In this document: piece by piece, positions 1 to 9,149 of the stretch
How positions within the stretch are numbered: position 1 is the stretch's first letter
Layout: each line of letters starts with the position of its first letter
NCBI GenBank assembly: GCA_944323395.1
Contig: CALUSI010000004.1
Coordinates: 1-64,000 of the forward strand
Origin: Candidatus Gastranaerophilales bacterium
GTDB taxonomy: Bacteria > Cyanobacteriota > Vampirovibrionia > Gastranaerophilales > Gastranaerophilaceae
Direction of reading: 5' to 3'
DNA: 64,000 nucleotides
Notes under the pieces: model-generated
What the model was told of the DNA's origin: nothing
What the model saw: the letters and a program-made list of their open reading frames with translations, nothing else
The model's database searches: none
Made by a program: the position numbers and the translations under genes

Positions 1-105
1 TGTAACCTCATTAACATTTTTTATTTATTATATCTTGCATTAATGTCAAAATATGACATATTAAATAATCAATTAAGTCTGTAGGTTGGGTTTGGCTGCT
101 TTTTC

Positions 106-187
106 CAAAATCTTTGATTTTGTGAAAAATGTCTGGTTTCCCATAAACCAACGGAAACAATAAAACAAAATCTTTGATTTCCCATAA
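106..187. repeat. Interleaved short direct repeats
   Basis: CAAAATCTTTGATTT occurs at 106-120 and again at 166-180, exactly 60 bp apart. TTTCCCATAA occurs at 137-146 and 178-187. In the first copy the flanks make a small hairpin, GGTTT-CCCAT-AAACC (135-149). The origin is unknown; it could be a degenerate palindromic element or tandem binding sites. Confidence 0.6.
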
Positions 188-235
188 TCAACCAAAATAT
201 ATAATTTCACCTATTTACTTTTGGGTATGATATTG

Positions 236-267
236 AATAAACATAAATTTAAATAAACATAAATTTA
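236..267. repeat. 16-bp perfect tandem duplication
   Basis: The unit AATAAACATAAATTTA occurs twice head to tail (236-251, 252-267), about 60 bp before polA. It is probably a replication-slippage duplication in the polA leader. Confidence 0.75.
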
Positions 268-328
268 AATATGATTGTTAAACAGCTCTAATTTTATTAA
301 AATAGAATAATAGATTTGGGGAATTTAA

Positions 329-3196
329 ATGTCTGATAAAAGTTTTATATTAATTGATGGTCACGCACTGGCATACAGATACTTCTTTGCACTTGAAAGA
401 ACAGGAATGAAAACATCAGATAACCAGCCGACCTGGGCTGTTTTTGGTTTTTTCAAAGCATTATTTGATTTATTACAAAATGATTCAATTAAACCTGATG
501 CAATTGCAGTTACTTTTGATGTTTCAAGGCATACATACAGAACAGAAATGTTTGCTGATTATAAAGCAAACAGAGAAAGTATGCCTGATACTTTAAGAAG
601 TCAAATAGCTTTAATTGTTGAAGGGCTTAATGCCTTAAATATACCAATTTATACAAAAGAAGGTTACGAAGCTGATGATGTAATTGGTACTATTTCTACT
701 AAAGCGAAACAAAAACATCATAAGACTTATATTTTGACAGGTGATAGAGATTCTTTTCAACTTGTAGACAGAGATGGCTACATAAAAGTTATAATGCCGT
801 CTAAAGGTGAATTAATAGAATATGATTGGTATAAAGTATATGAAAAAATGGGAGTATACCCTTATCAAATAACCGACTATAAAGGTTTAAGCGGAGATAC
901 TTCAGATAATATCCCCGGTATTAAAGGTATTGGTGAAAAAACTGCCTGTAAATTATTAAATAGGTTTGATAAACTTGAACAAATCTACGAAAATATCGAT
1001 AATATAACGGAAAAAGCATTAAATAAGAAATTGGTTGAAGGTAAAGATGTTGCTGTTTTAAGCAAAGAACTTGCTACAATTCAAAAAGATTTGGATATTA
1101 ACTTTGATTTTGATTGTGCTAAATTGGAAATGCCTGATTATGATGCGGTAATTGAATTTTTCAAAAAAAATCAATTTTATAGCTTTTTAAAAAATTCTGA
1201 TAATTTGTTAAAACCTTTTAAAATAGCTTCTCTTTCGTCAGTTGTTGCGCCAGATTGTAAAGAAACAGTTCAAGTAAACCAGCAAGGACAAATGCAGCTT
1301 GGTTTGGGGATTGGTAATCTTTTGGTTAATCAATCTCATAAGGTATATAACCATGAGAAAAACATTGTTGATACTGAAGATAAGCTTGTTACTCTTGTTG
1401 AAAAATTAAAAGAACAAACAATTTTTTCTATTGATGTTGAAACTACAGGTATTAATCCATTAGAGTGTGACTTGGTTGGAATTTCAATTGCGTTTTCTGA
1501 TCAAATACAAGTAAAAAATAATAGAGTAAAGATAGATTCAAATAAAAGTGATTTGGTTCAGTCTTATTATATTCCGGTTTTTCATCTGGTAGGTCAACAG
1601 CTAGATTTGGAAGTTATTATAAATTATTTAGCTCCAATATTATCTGATAAAAATATTGCAAAAACATTGCAAAATGCAAAATTTGATTGGCACGTTTTAA
1701 AACATCACAATATGCCTTTAAATAATGTTATTTTTGACACAATGCTTGCAAGCTATATCAAAGATTCATCACGAAAACACGGATTAAAACAACAAGCCAG
1801 CGATTATCTTGATTATATTATGGTTGAGTATGATGAATTATTGAAAAACAGTTCGTCCTCTTTAACAATTGAAACTGTTCCTATTGAAGATGCCGCTTCT
1901 TATGCTTGTGATGATGCTTTTGCTACTTTACTCTTAACAAAGTATTGGCAAGAAAATTTAGATGAAAAAGAACTTGATTTGCTTTATGACATTGAAGTTC
2001 CTCTGACAATTGTACTTGCTGTTATGGAGGAAAACGGTGCAAGTATTGATGTAGAATATTTAAGTGTTATTGATAAAGAAATTAATGAAAAGTTATCTGT
2101 TATTGAAGAAAAAATTTATAACGAAGTTGGTGAAAGATTTAATATAAATTCGCCAAAACAAGTTGGAGATATGCTTTTTGGAAAAATGAACCTTAAAGCA
2201 AAGGGAATGAAATCAAAAACAGGGTTTTCAACAAGTGCGAAAGTATTGGAAACATTAGCGGAAGAATATCAAGTAGCAAGAGATATTTTGGAACAAAGGC
2301 ATCTTGCAAAATTAAAAAGCACTTATGTTGATACTCTTCCCGAACTAAGAAGTGTTAAAGACGGCAGAATTCATACAAGTTTTAACCAAACAATCACGAC
2401 AACAGGAAGATTATCTTCATCTAATCCTAATTTACAAAATATTCCGATTAGAACTGAATTGGGAAATCGAATAAGAGGTGCATTTGTTGCTGAAAATAAA
2501 GAAAACCTGATAATTTCTGCGGATTATTCTCAAATTGAACTTAGACTGCTTGCACATATTTCTCGTGACGATAATTTAATAGAAGCTTTTTGTGATGATG
2601 AAGATGTTCATAGTGCTACTGCCAGTAAGGTTTTTGAAGTGCCAATAGAACAAGTTACAAAAGAAATGCGTTCAAAAGCAAAGGCTGTTAATTTTGGTAT
2701 AGTATATGGTCAATCAAGATATGGCTTGGCTTCAAGTCTTGGAATTACTCCTTATGAAGCACAAGACTTTATAGACAGGTACTTTGCTACATATCCTGAT
2801 GTAAAAAAATATATGGATGATACCATAAAGTTTGCTTATGCTCATGGGTATGTTGAAACTTTATACGGAAGAAAAAGATATTTAAGTTCAGGTCTGTTAA
2901 GTACAAACGGCAAAATACAAGAAGCTGCTCAAAGAGCTGCCATTAATGCTCCAATACAAGGAACTGCAGCTGATGTTATGAAACTTGCTATGGTTCGTTT
3001 ACAAAATGACTTTGAAAAAAATAACATTAAGTCTAAAATAATCATACAAGTGCATGATGAACTCGTTATAGAAACAGTTAATACTGAAATAGAAGAAGTT
3101 AAATCTTTGGTAAAAAATGCTATGGAACTTAATCAGCCGTTTTTGGTTCCTTTAAAAGTAGATATTTATGCCGGTAAGTCTTGGATGGAGATTTAA
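329..3196 (+). CDS. polA: DNA polymerase I
   Basis: DNA polymerase I fills gaps in repair and removes Okazaki primers. The 955-residue length fits a full three-domain enzyme. Residues 1 to about 300 are the 5' nuclease (start SFILIDGHALAYR, later YEADDVIGT and GDTSDNIPGIKGIG). The 3'-5' proofreading domain looks active: DVETTG (Exo I), NAKFDWH (Exo II) and YACDDA (Exo III) are all present. The polymerase domain has motif A (SADYSQIELRLLAH), motif B (RSKAKAVNFGIVYGQS) and motif C (QVHDELV). The ATG follows a GGGG ribosome-binding site. Retention of the proofreading residues distinguishes it from Taq-like enzymes. The next gene starts on its stop codon, so the two are co-transcribed. Confidence 0.98.
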   Translation: MSDKSFILIDGHALAYRYFFALERTGMKTSDNQPTWAVFGFFKALFDLLQNDSIKPDAIAVTFDVSRHTYRTEMFADYKANRESMPDTLRSQIALIVEGLNALNIPIYTKEGYEADDVIGTISTKAKQKHHKTYILTGDRDSFQLVDRDGYIKVIMPSKGELIEYDWYKVYEKMGVYPYQITDYKGLSGDTSDNIPGIKGIGEKTACKLLNRFDKLEQIYENIDNITEKALNKKLVEGKDVAVLSKELATIQKDLDINFDFDCAKLEMPDYDAVIEFFKKNQFYSFLKNSDNLLKPFKIASLSSVVAPDCKETVQVNQQGQMQLGLGIGNLLVNQSHKVYNHEKNIVDTEDKLVTLVEKLKEQTIFSIDVETTGINPLECDLVGISIAFSDQIQVKNNRVKIDSNKSDLVQSYYIPVFHLVGQQLDLEVIINYLAPILSDKNIAKTLQNAKFDWHVLKHHNMPLNNVIFDTMLASYIKDSSRKHGLKQQASDYLDYIMVEYDELLKNSSSSLTIETVPIEDAASYACDDAFATLLLTKYWQENLDEKELDLLYDIEVPLTIVLAVMEENGASIDVEYLSVIDKEINEKLSVIEEKIYNEVGERFNINSPKQVGDMLFGKMNLKAKGMKSKTGFSTSAKVLETLAEEYQVARDILEQRHLAKLKSTYVDTLPELRSVKDGRIHTSFNQTITTTGRLSSSNPNLQNIPIRTELGNRIRGAFVAENKENLIISADYSQIELRLLAHISRDDNLIEAFCDDEDVHSATASKVFEVPIEQVTKEMRSKAKAVNFGIVYGQSRYGLASSLGITPYEAQDFIDRYFATYPDVKKYMDDTIKFAYAHGYVETLYGRKRYLSSGLLSTNGKIQEAAQRAAINAPIQGTAADVMKLAMVRLQNDFEKNNIKSKIIIQVHDELVIETVNTEIEEVKSLVKNAMELNQPFLVPLKVDIYAGKSWMEI

Positions 3197-3600
3197 TGAG
3201 GAAAATAATTTATATTTTATTTTGTTTAAGTATATTTTGTTCTCAACAAGTTTTAGCAGAGGACGTTGTCCCTTCTGCAACTGCAATAAGAACTATTCCT
3301 ACAAGTTTGGATTTTGCTAAAACATACAGAACTTCTTCTGAAAATTTATTATATTTGTTATTATCTGCAATAAATGCACATAATTATTCTATTGAAGAAA
3401 TTCAATTTAAAACAGGAAGTGTATTGTTTAAAGCATATACAAAAGAGTTTATAGCTTCTGTTTCTGCGCAGGATGGTTATAATTCATTTATAAAAATAAT
3501 TCCAGCAGATAATGATTATAATTTTTCTCCGTCTTTAATACAGAAACTCCATGCTTATATTGAGAATAATGACTCGATTTCATTCCAAAAGATTTTATAA
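3196..3600 (+). CDS. Small exported protein of unknown function
   Basis: This 134-residue protein begins with a typical signal peptide (MRKIIYILFCLSIFCSQQVLA followed by ED), so it is probably periplasmic. I recognise no family. The mature part looks like one small alpha/beta domain with hydrophobic stretches (LLYLLLSAINAHNYSIEEIQF). A longer reading from a TTG at 3181 is possible, but the ATG at 3196 overlaps the polA stop (TAATG) and has GGAG five bases upstream, so I prefer it. A strong terminator follows directly. It is translationally coupled to polA, although no functional link is evident. Confidence 0.75.
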   Translation: MRKIIYILFCLSIFCSQQVLAEDVVPSATAIRTIPTSLDFAKTYRTSSENLLYLLLSAINAHNYSIEEIQFKTGSVLFKAYTKEFIASVSAQDGYNSFIKIIPADNDYNFSPSLIQKLHAYIENNDSISFQKIL

Positions 3601-3621
3601 GTTATAAAAATATATTCAATA

Positions 3622-3647
3622 AAAAAGAGCCAAATTTGGCTCTTTTT
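3622..3647. terminator. Bidirectional Rho-independent terminator
   Basis: A perfect palindrome, AAAAAGAGCC-AAATTT-GGCTCTTTTT, lies between the convergent polA unit and pyk. It has an A-run on one side and a T-run on the other, so it can terminate transcription in both directions. Confidence 0.92.
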
Positions 3648-3649
3648 AT

Positions 3650-5089
3650 TTATTTTGTTTCACCTATTTTATGAACTCTAATTGTATTGATTGTGCCAGT
3701 CATTAATTTGGGTACAGAATTTACAATTACAATATCATCGCCCTTTCTAAAACCAACTCTCTCTATTAAAAGATCGTCGATTTTATTAAAAAGAGCTTCA
3801 TCCAGTACACTGTTACAGTTCTTGTCTACATATGTATATATACCCCAATATAAACTTAATTTTCTCGCTGTTACTTCTGAATTTGTGAATACAATTATGG
3901 GTACTGAAGGTTTTAGCTTTGATATAATAGGTGGTGTATAGCCTGTTTCAGTGAAGATTAATATTGCGCTTGCACCTAATTTTTTTGCTATATTAACAGC
4001 ACTACTTGATATTGCTTGTGAAATTGGATTCAATTCTGCAATTAAGTCTATATCGTAGTCTGTTTTAATAAATTGGCTGTTTTCAACTTTATTTGATATA
4101 CAAGACATCATTTCAACGGCTTCAACAGGATATTTCCCTGCTGCAGTTTCGCCTGATAACATAATTGCATCAGTACCGTCATATATTGCATTTGCTACAT
4201 CGTTTGCTTCTGCTCTTGTTGGGATTGGTTCTTCCATCATAGATTCAAGCATTTGTGTTGCTACAATGCAAGGCTTCTTTTGAATATTTGTAAGTCTTAT
4301 AATCTCTTTTTGTGCAATTGGAACTTCTTGCGGCGACATCTCTATTCCTAAATCACCTCTTGCAACCATAATTCCATCTGCTTCTTTTACAATTTCTTTA
4401 AGATTTTCAACAGCTTGAGGTTTTTCTATTTTTGCAATTATAGGAATTTCTTTATCTCCATAAGCTTTAGTATAATATCTTGCACATTTAATATCTTCTG
4501 CTTTCCTTACAAAAGAAAGTGCTATGTAATCTGCATTCTGTTCCAGGGCAAATTTTATATATTGTTTATCCTTTTTTGTTACTGCTTCTAAACTTGCTTG
4601 TACCCCTGGAATATTTATACCTTTTCTTGGTTTTATTAAAGTACCATGCTCAACTTTGGTATAAACTTTTGTATCTATTACTTTTTCTACTCTCAGACCT
4701 ACTCGGCCATCATCTAATAAGATTTTTTCACCGACAGTTACATCATTAGCTATTCCTTTATAATCAACAGGAATTATTCCGTCCTTTATTTCATCGGTAT
4801 GTTCAAGTATTATTTCTTGACCTTTTTTTATTTCTATTGGTTCCGGAATTTGTCCTACACGAATCTTTGGACCTTGTAAATCTATCAATATTGGTATGTT
4901 TTGGTTTAGTTCTTCACTTACTTGTCTTATTATTTTTATTTTTTCAGCGTGTTCTTCTTTTTCCCCATGCGAGGTGTTAATTCTGAACATTGAAACTCCA
5001 GCGAGTACAAGCTTTTTTATTGTTTCATAATCATTACTTGATGGTCCAAGGGTTGCTACTATTTTTGTTTTGTTTCTTATTTGATTCAT
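3650..5089 (-). CDS. pyk: Pyruvate kinase
   Basis: Pyruvate kinase converts phosphoenolpyruvate and ADP to pyruvate and ATP, the last step of glycolysis. Diagnostic stretches include the N-terminal KTKIVATLGPSS, FRINTSHG, LIDLQGPKIRVG, the substrate/metal-binding MVARGDLGIEM, ATQMLESM and MLSGETAAGKYPVEAV. At 479 residues it has the A, B and C domains but lacks the extra C-terminal PEP-utiliser-like domain found in some Bacillus-type enzymes. It starts 14 bases after the lpd-like stop, so the two genes (pyruvate formation and the E3 subunit of pyruvate oxidation) probably form an operon. Confidence 0.97.
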   Translation of the reverse strand: MNQIRNKTKIVATLGPSSNDYETIKKLVLAGVSMFRINTSHGEKEEHAEKIKIIRQVSEELNQNIPILIDLQGPKIRVGQIPEPIEIKKGQEIILEHTDEIKDGIIPVDYKGIANDVTVGEKILLDDGRVGLRVEKVIDTKVYTKVEHGTLIKPRKGINIPGVQASLEAVTKKDKQYIKFALEQNADYIALSFVRKAEDIKCARYYTKAYGDKEIPIIAKIEKPQAVENLKEIVKEADGIMVARGDLGIEMSPQEVPIAQKEIIRLTNIQKKPCIVATQMLESMMEEPIPTRAEANDVANAIYDGTDAIMLSGETAAGKYPVEAVEMMSCISNKVENSQFIKTDYDIDLIAELNPISQAISSSAVNIAKKLGASAILIFTETGYTPPIISKLKPSVPIIVFTNSEVTARKLSLYWGIYTYVDKNCNSVLDEALFNKIDDLLIERVGFRKGDDIVIVNSVPKLMTGTINTIRVHKIGETK

Positions 5090-5103
5090 ATTTTAATCTT
5101 TCT

Positions 5104-6453
5104 TTATTGTCTCGGAATATGTATAGCTATATTATCAAGTCCTAAAATACTTTCAAATATACCTTCAGAATATGTTGGATGTGCAAAAATTACATCTTGC
5201 AATTTAGATGGTGATATATTATTTGTCATCGCTATTGCGATTTGCTCTATCATAGCACTTGCTTCTTCTGAAATAATATGAGCACCTAGTATTTCATTAT
5301 CATTTGCTAAAATTTTTACAAATCCTTCTATTTTATCATCAGCATAGGCTTTCCCTAATGCAGAAATCGGGAAAAATGATTTCTTATATTCTATATTATT
5401 TTTTTGTAATTCTTGTTCTGTTTTTCCGATAGAAGCAATTTCCGGTGTGCCATATATTACTGAGGGTACAAGGTTTTTATTAAATTTGGGGCATTCTCCT
5501 TTTATAATATATTCTATTACTTCTTCAGCCTGTTTCATTGCGCTGTGTGCAAGCATTGATAGACCGTTTACATCACCTATTGCAAAGATATTCTCAATGT
5601 TTGTTTTGAAATTACAGTCTGTATCTATATATTTATTTATTTTTATGTATGAAGGCACTTTTGTACAGTTTGTTTCAGGCTGCCTTCCTGCACCTAAAAG
5701 TATTTTATCTGCTTTAATAACTTTATCGTTTGATAAAGTTATTTCATTATCATTTATATTTTTTACTGTTGTAGAAGTATAGAAATCTATTCTGCTTTTT
5801 TTTAGTAACCTAATAACACGTTCTGACACTTCATAATCTGCTGTTGGAATAATATGTTCCATCATTTCGACCAAAGTGACTTTTACTCCAAGGCAGGAAA
5901 ATATTCTTGCCCATTCTATACCAATTGCACCTGTTCCAACAATTAATATACTTTGCGGAAGTTTTGTCATATTGAGAACATCATCTGATGTTAAAATAAA
6001 ATCTTTTGCATATTCCCCTGGGAAATTTAATATATTAGGTTTTGAACCTGTTGCAATAATGATATTTTTAACTTCATAACTGCTTGTCTGTGTTTTGATT
6101 ATGTTTTTTGATTCAATAAATGCTTCTTCTTCTACAATTGTTATTCCATATCCTTTTATTAACATTGTTAGAGATTTTCTTATTTTTTCAGAAACGTTTT
6201 TTTGTCTTTCTTGGATTTTCTCAAAATCAAAAGATATATTTTCTGCTGCTATTCCGCATTTTTGTGCGTTCTTTATTTCTGAAAATAATTTACAAGAATG
6301 AAGAATTGTTTTTGTTGGAATGCATCCTCTATTTAAACATGTGCCTCCAATATGTTCCTTTTCAAATAAAACTACGCTTAAACCTCTTTGACTTGCTCTT
6401 ATTGCTGCTGCGTAGCCTGCCGGTCCTGAACCTATTATTCCTATATCAAACAT
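5104..6453 (-). CDS. lpdA: Dihydrolipoyl dehydrogenase (E3)
   Basis: This flavoenzyme reoxidises dihydrolipoamide in 2-oxoacid dehydrogenase or glycine cleavage complexes, reducing NAD+. The N-terminal FAD Rossmann motif GIIGSGPAGYAAA, the redox disulfide in GGTCLNRGCIPTK (C39/C44), the NAD-binding GTGAIGIEWA, the second FAD motif IFAIGDVNG and the C-terminal catalytic HPTYSE (His-Glu dyad) are all visible. Length (449) is normal. No E1 or E2 genes are in the window, so the partner complex cannot be told. A glutathione or mercuric reductase is less likely because of the CLNRGCIPTK and HPTYSE combination. Confidence 0.93.
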   Translation of the reverse strand: MFDIGIIGSGPAGYAAAIRASQRGLSVVLFEKEHIGGTCLNRGCIPTKTILHSCKLFSEIKNAQKCGIAAENISFDFEKIQERQKNVSEKIRKSLTMLIKGYGITIVEEEAFIESKNIIKTQTSSYEVKNIIIATGSKPNILNFPGEYAKDFILTSDDVLNMTKLPQSILIVGTGAIGIEWARIFSCLGVKVTLVEMMEHIIPTADYEVSERVIRLLKKSRIDFYTSTTVKNINDNEITLSNDKVIKADKILLGAGRQPETNCTKVPSYIKINKYIDTDCNFKTNIENIFAIGDVNGLSMLAHSAMKQAEEVIEYIIKGECPKFNKNLVPSVIYGTPEIASIGKTEQELQKNNIEYKKSFFPISALGKAYADDKIEGFVKILANDNEILGAHIISEEASAMIEQIAIAMTNNISPSKLQDVIFAHPTYSEGIFESILGLDNIAIHIPRQ

Positions 6454-6708
6454 AAAAGCCTCTTTTTTATTTGATTATACAATAAACATTTTCTTATTAT
6501 ATAGAGATTTATCTAAAAATAAAAATCCTTGTTGTTATTGGATTTGAGCGATTTTGAAAATTTAAATTTTAAGAAATGTTACAAAAAGATAAAAAAACTA
6601 ATTTAAAAACTAAAGTATTTTTTTCAAACACCGATATCTCAAAATGTAAGGATTAAACAAAATTCTTAATAAGTGTAAAAGATAGTTGTTCTCAAAGGAT
6701 TCCCTGTT

Positions 6709-7293
6709 ATGAAATTTATGAGTAAGATAGTTGTGCTTTTTAGCGCATTAATTTTGATGAGTGTTTCAAATATTGCTTTAGCTGCAGATTTCTCTGCTAA
6801 TACTAAACAACCGGTATTAACAGCTGCATTAAACAAATTAGAAGCAATGAATAATAGAAAAGTTTTAGATGTAATTCAAGGTCAAAATTCTACTAATAGA
6901 CCTATCAGAATAATGTTTAGAAACTTAGCTGCTTTAGGTTATGGTACTTGTGAAGCAGTTACTGCAAAAACAGCTGATGGTGGTTTGGTTATATTAATTA
7001 GCTCTAATTATAAAACAGCTCCTGTTGAAGCAGTTGCTTGTTTAATTGCTCACGAAAGTGTTCACCACGAAAATACAAAAACTTACGAAGAAGAAGTTAG
7101 AGCTTGGAATATGGAAGTTCAAACTTGGATGTCATTCACTCAATATAATCCTTCTTTAAAAACTGCTGATTCTAAATTAGTTAAAAGATTAAATTACTTA
7201 TCTAAATTATATACAAAAGATGGTAATCAAATGACTTCAATCGCTAACTTAATCGCTACAAATCCTGCATATTCTTCATTAAAAAGATCTTAA
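6709..7293 (+). CDS. Secreted HExxH-motif protein, putative metallopeptidase
   Basis: This 194-residue protein has a clear signal peptide (hydrophobic core VVLFSALILMSVSNI, predicted cut after ALA at about residue 25). The mature part contains HESVHHENTKTYEEEVRAW with H115-E116-x-x-H119, the zinc-ligand pattern of zincin metallopeptidases, followed 8-10 residues later by glutamates that could be the third ligand. Two cysteines (in YGTCEA and VACLIA) flank the site and could form a disulfide. I do not recognise the family; catalysis is inferred only from the motif. The ATG has AAGGA upstream. Its 3' end overlaps the convergent U32 gene by four bases. Confidence 0.72.
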   Translation: MKFMSKIVVLFSALILMSVSNIALAADFSANTKQPVLTAALNKLEAMNNRKVLDVIQGQNSTNRPIRIMFRNLAALGYGTCEAVTAKTADGGLVILISSNYKTAPVEAVACLIAHESVHHENTKTYEEEVRAWNMEVQTWMSFTQYNPSLKTADSKLVKRLNYLSKLYTKDGNQMTSIANLIATNPAYSSLKRS

Positions 7294-9149
7294 TTCTTAG
7301 TCCTTATTTTCATAACACAATCCTTACAATTGAATTCAACAAGGTACTCCTTGTTGAATTCGTCTATTAGGGTGTATGGTTCGACGAATTTCTTTACTGC
7401 TGTGTGTTTAGGGCAAAGTCCTAACTGATTTTTTATGCAGTATTTTGAAATCATTACTTCTTTTTCTGAAGTATTCTTTTGGCTTTCTAGTGCCATTTCT
7501 TCTATACAGCAACCTCTCTTTTTATAGAATAGTGCTGCTTTATCATTAAAAATATTTGCTTTATAGTTTAGTTTTGAAATCGGATATTCAATTATTTTAA
7601 TTGGTGTTTTTCTATATTTATATTTGTAGTTTTTCTTTCTTATTTTTCTTAGTTTATCTGTTAAGTTTCTTCTTATCTCATTTATTTTGGAAACCTTTAG
7701 ATGCGGAATATTTTTAAACTTTATATTAGTTTCTTCAATTTTAAACTCAGTATTGCCTGATTTTGATAATTGTACTATTATAGTATTTAGTGCTTTTTCT
7801 TTGTTTTCAGCAAGTTCTACTTTGTTTGAAATCATTTGTTGTGCGCAATTACCATCTTCATCTTCTAAGAAAAATATATATCCCGTTGATATTTCTCTTC
7901 CTCTTAGTTTTGTTGATAGCTTTCTTGTTATATTGGTATTATTTATTGTGGTATCAAAAACTTTATTGTAATTTCTGTATATTTTTATGCCCGGTTTTAT
8001 TCCTTTTATTTCTAACGGAAATATCAGATTACCCTCTATTTTGTTTATTTTTGTACCTATTAATTCTTTTTCTTCATTGAAAAAACATATGCCATCGCCA
8101 TTATTTAAAATGTTTGTTTTCATTGAAAAATAATTTTTTTTGACATATTGTACAACACCAAGATATTCACCTAACGAAGAGGTATATGTATATGTACTTA
8201 GATCTTTTTTATTATTGTCTATATTAAAGGTCGTATAACCTCTGTTAAATGTTTTATAGATATCAGGCTCAAAATCATAGGCGGATATGCCTTTTGAAGC
8301 TCTTTTTAGTTTTAAATTATCTGTTATTTTATCTAATAATTGCCTATAATATGCTGTTGTATTTACAACATAGGCTTCATTTTTTAATCTTCCTTCAATT
8401 TTGAATGAAGTTATACCTGCTAATATAAGTTCTTCAAGTCTTTCTGAAAGATTTAAATCTTTTAAACTTAGAATGTTTTTGTTTCTTACTATATATTTTC
8501 CTTCGGCATCTTTTAGCGAATATTTTTTTCTACAAGGTTGAGCACATTCTCCTCTATTGGCGCTTCTTCCTCCTATTGCATAGCTTAAATAACATTGTCC
8601 GCTGTATGACATACATAACGCACCATGAACAAAACATTCCATCTCAATATTTGTGTTTTTATGTATTTCCTTTATTTCGTCAAGAGTTATTTCACGTGGC
8701 AATATTACTCTTTTAAATCCTGTTTTTTCTAAAAAATTAATTTTTTCAATAGTATTATTATGGCATTGAGTACTTGCTATTATCGGAATAGGTGGCAGAT
8801 TGCATTCCAAAATTCCCATATCTTGAATTATTATTCCGTCTGCTTTTATTGCGTATAGATGCCATATTAGTTTTTCTACTTTTGAAATTTCTTCATTTTT
8901 TAAAATAGTGTTTATTGTAATATACACTTTCGCTCTATAAATATGTGCAAATTCAATCAGTTCAATTAAATCTTGCATTGAATTACCGGCCTGAATTCGT
9001 GCGCCATATTTCTCATAACCTATATAAACCGCATCTGCTCCGGCTTTTATTGCTTTTATTGCTATATCTTTATTATTTGCAGGGACGAGTAATTCAAATT
9101 CTGCTGTTTGTAATTCTGTTCTTAATTCCTTGTCTGATTTCAAGTGCAT
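7290..9149 (-). CDS. U32 peptidase-family protein, RlhA-like
   Basis: The U32 family includes Fe-S proteins that hydroxylate 23S rRNA (RlhA) or tRNA (TrhP) through prephenate-dependent chemistry; the peptidase label is historical. The U32 signature is clear at ECFVHGALCMSYSGQCYLS, followed by the further cysteines of GECAQPC, which would complete an iron-sulfur site. The N-terminal TIM-barrel-like part starts FELLVPANN. At 619 residues it matches the long RlhA-type architecture with an extra C-terminal domain. The C-terminus adds more cysteines (RGCC, LGLCPKH, FNCKDC). The ATG overlaps the upstream gene by 56 bases and has AGGGGT in front of it. The exact substrate is unknown. Confidence 0.88.
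   Translation of the reverse strand: MHLKSDKELRTELQTAEFELLVPANNKDIAIKAIKAGADAVYIGYEKYGARIQAGNSMQDLIELIEFAHIYRAKVYITINTILKNEEISKVEKLIWHLYAIKADGIIIQDMGILECNLPPIPIIASTQCHNNTIEKINFLEKTGFKRVILPREITLDEIKEIHKNTNIEMECFVHGALCMSYSGQCYLSYAIGGRSANRGECAQPCRKKYSLKDAEGKYIVRNKNILSLKDLNLSERLEELILAGITSFKIEGRLKNEAYVVNTTAYYRQLLDKITDNLKLKRASKGISAYDFEPDIYKTFNRGYTTFNIDNNKKDLSTYTYTSSLGEYLGVVQYVKKNYFSMKTNILNNGDGICFFNEEKELIGTKINKIEGNLIFPLEIKGIKPGIKIYRNYNKVFDTTINNTNITRKLSTKLRGREISTGYIFFLEDEDGNCAQQMISNKVELAENKEKALNTIIVQLSKSGNTEFKIEETNIKFKNIPHLKVSKINEIRRNLTDKLRKIRKKNYKYKYRKTPIKIIEYPISKLNYKANIFNDKAALFYKKRGCCIEEMALESQKNTSEKEVMISKYCIKNQLGLCPKHTAVKKFVEPYTLIDEFNKEYLVEFNCKDCVMKIRTKN
7332..7361. other. Perfect 13-bp inverted repeat inside the 3' end of the U32 gene
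   Basis: GAATTCAACAAGG (7332-7344), loop TACT, CCTTGTTGAATTC (7349-7361) forms a perfect stem-loop about 40 bases past the stop of the convergent secreted HExxH gene, within the U32 coding sequence. There is no T-run, so it would act as an RNA 3'-end stabiliser or pause site rather than a classical terminator. Confidence 0.7.

Larger units (their letters stand above)
1..328. other. Intergenic region upstream of polA with short repeats
   Basis: No convincing ORF is present in this AT-rich stretch. It carries a 15-bp direct repeat (CAAAATCTTTGATTT at 106-120 and 166-180), a 10-bp repeat (TTTCCCATAA at 137-146 and 178-187), a small hairpin (135-149) and a 16-bp tandem duplication (236-267). It must contain the polA promoter, but I cannot pick a clear -35/-10 pair. 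Confidence 0.6.
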
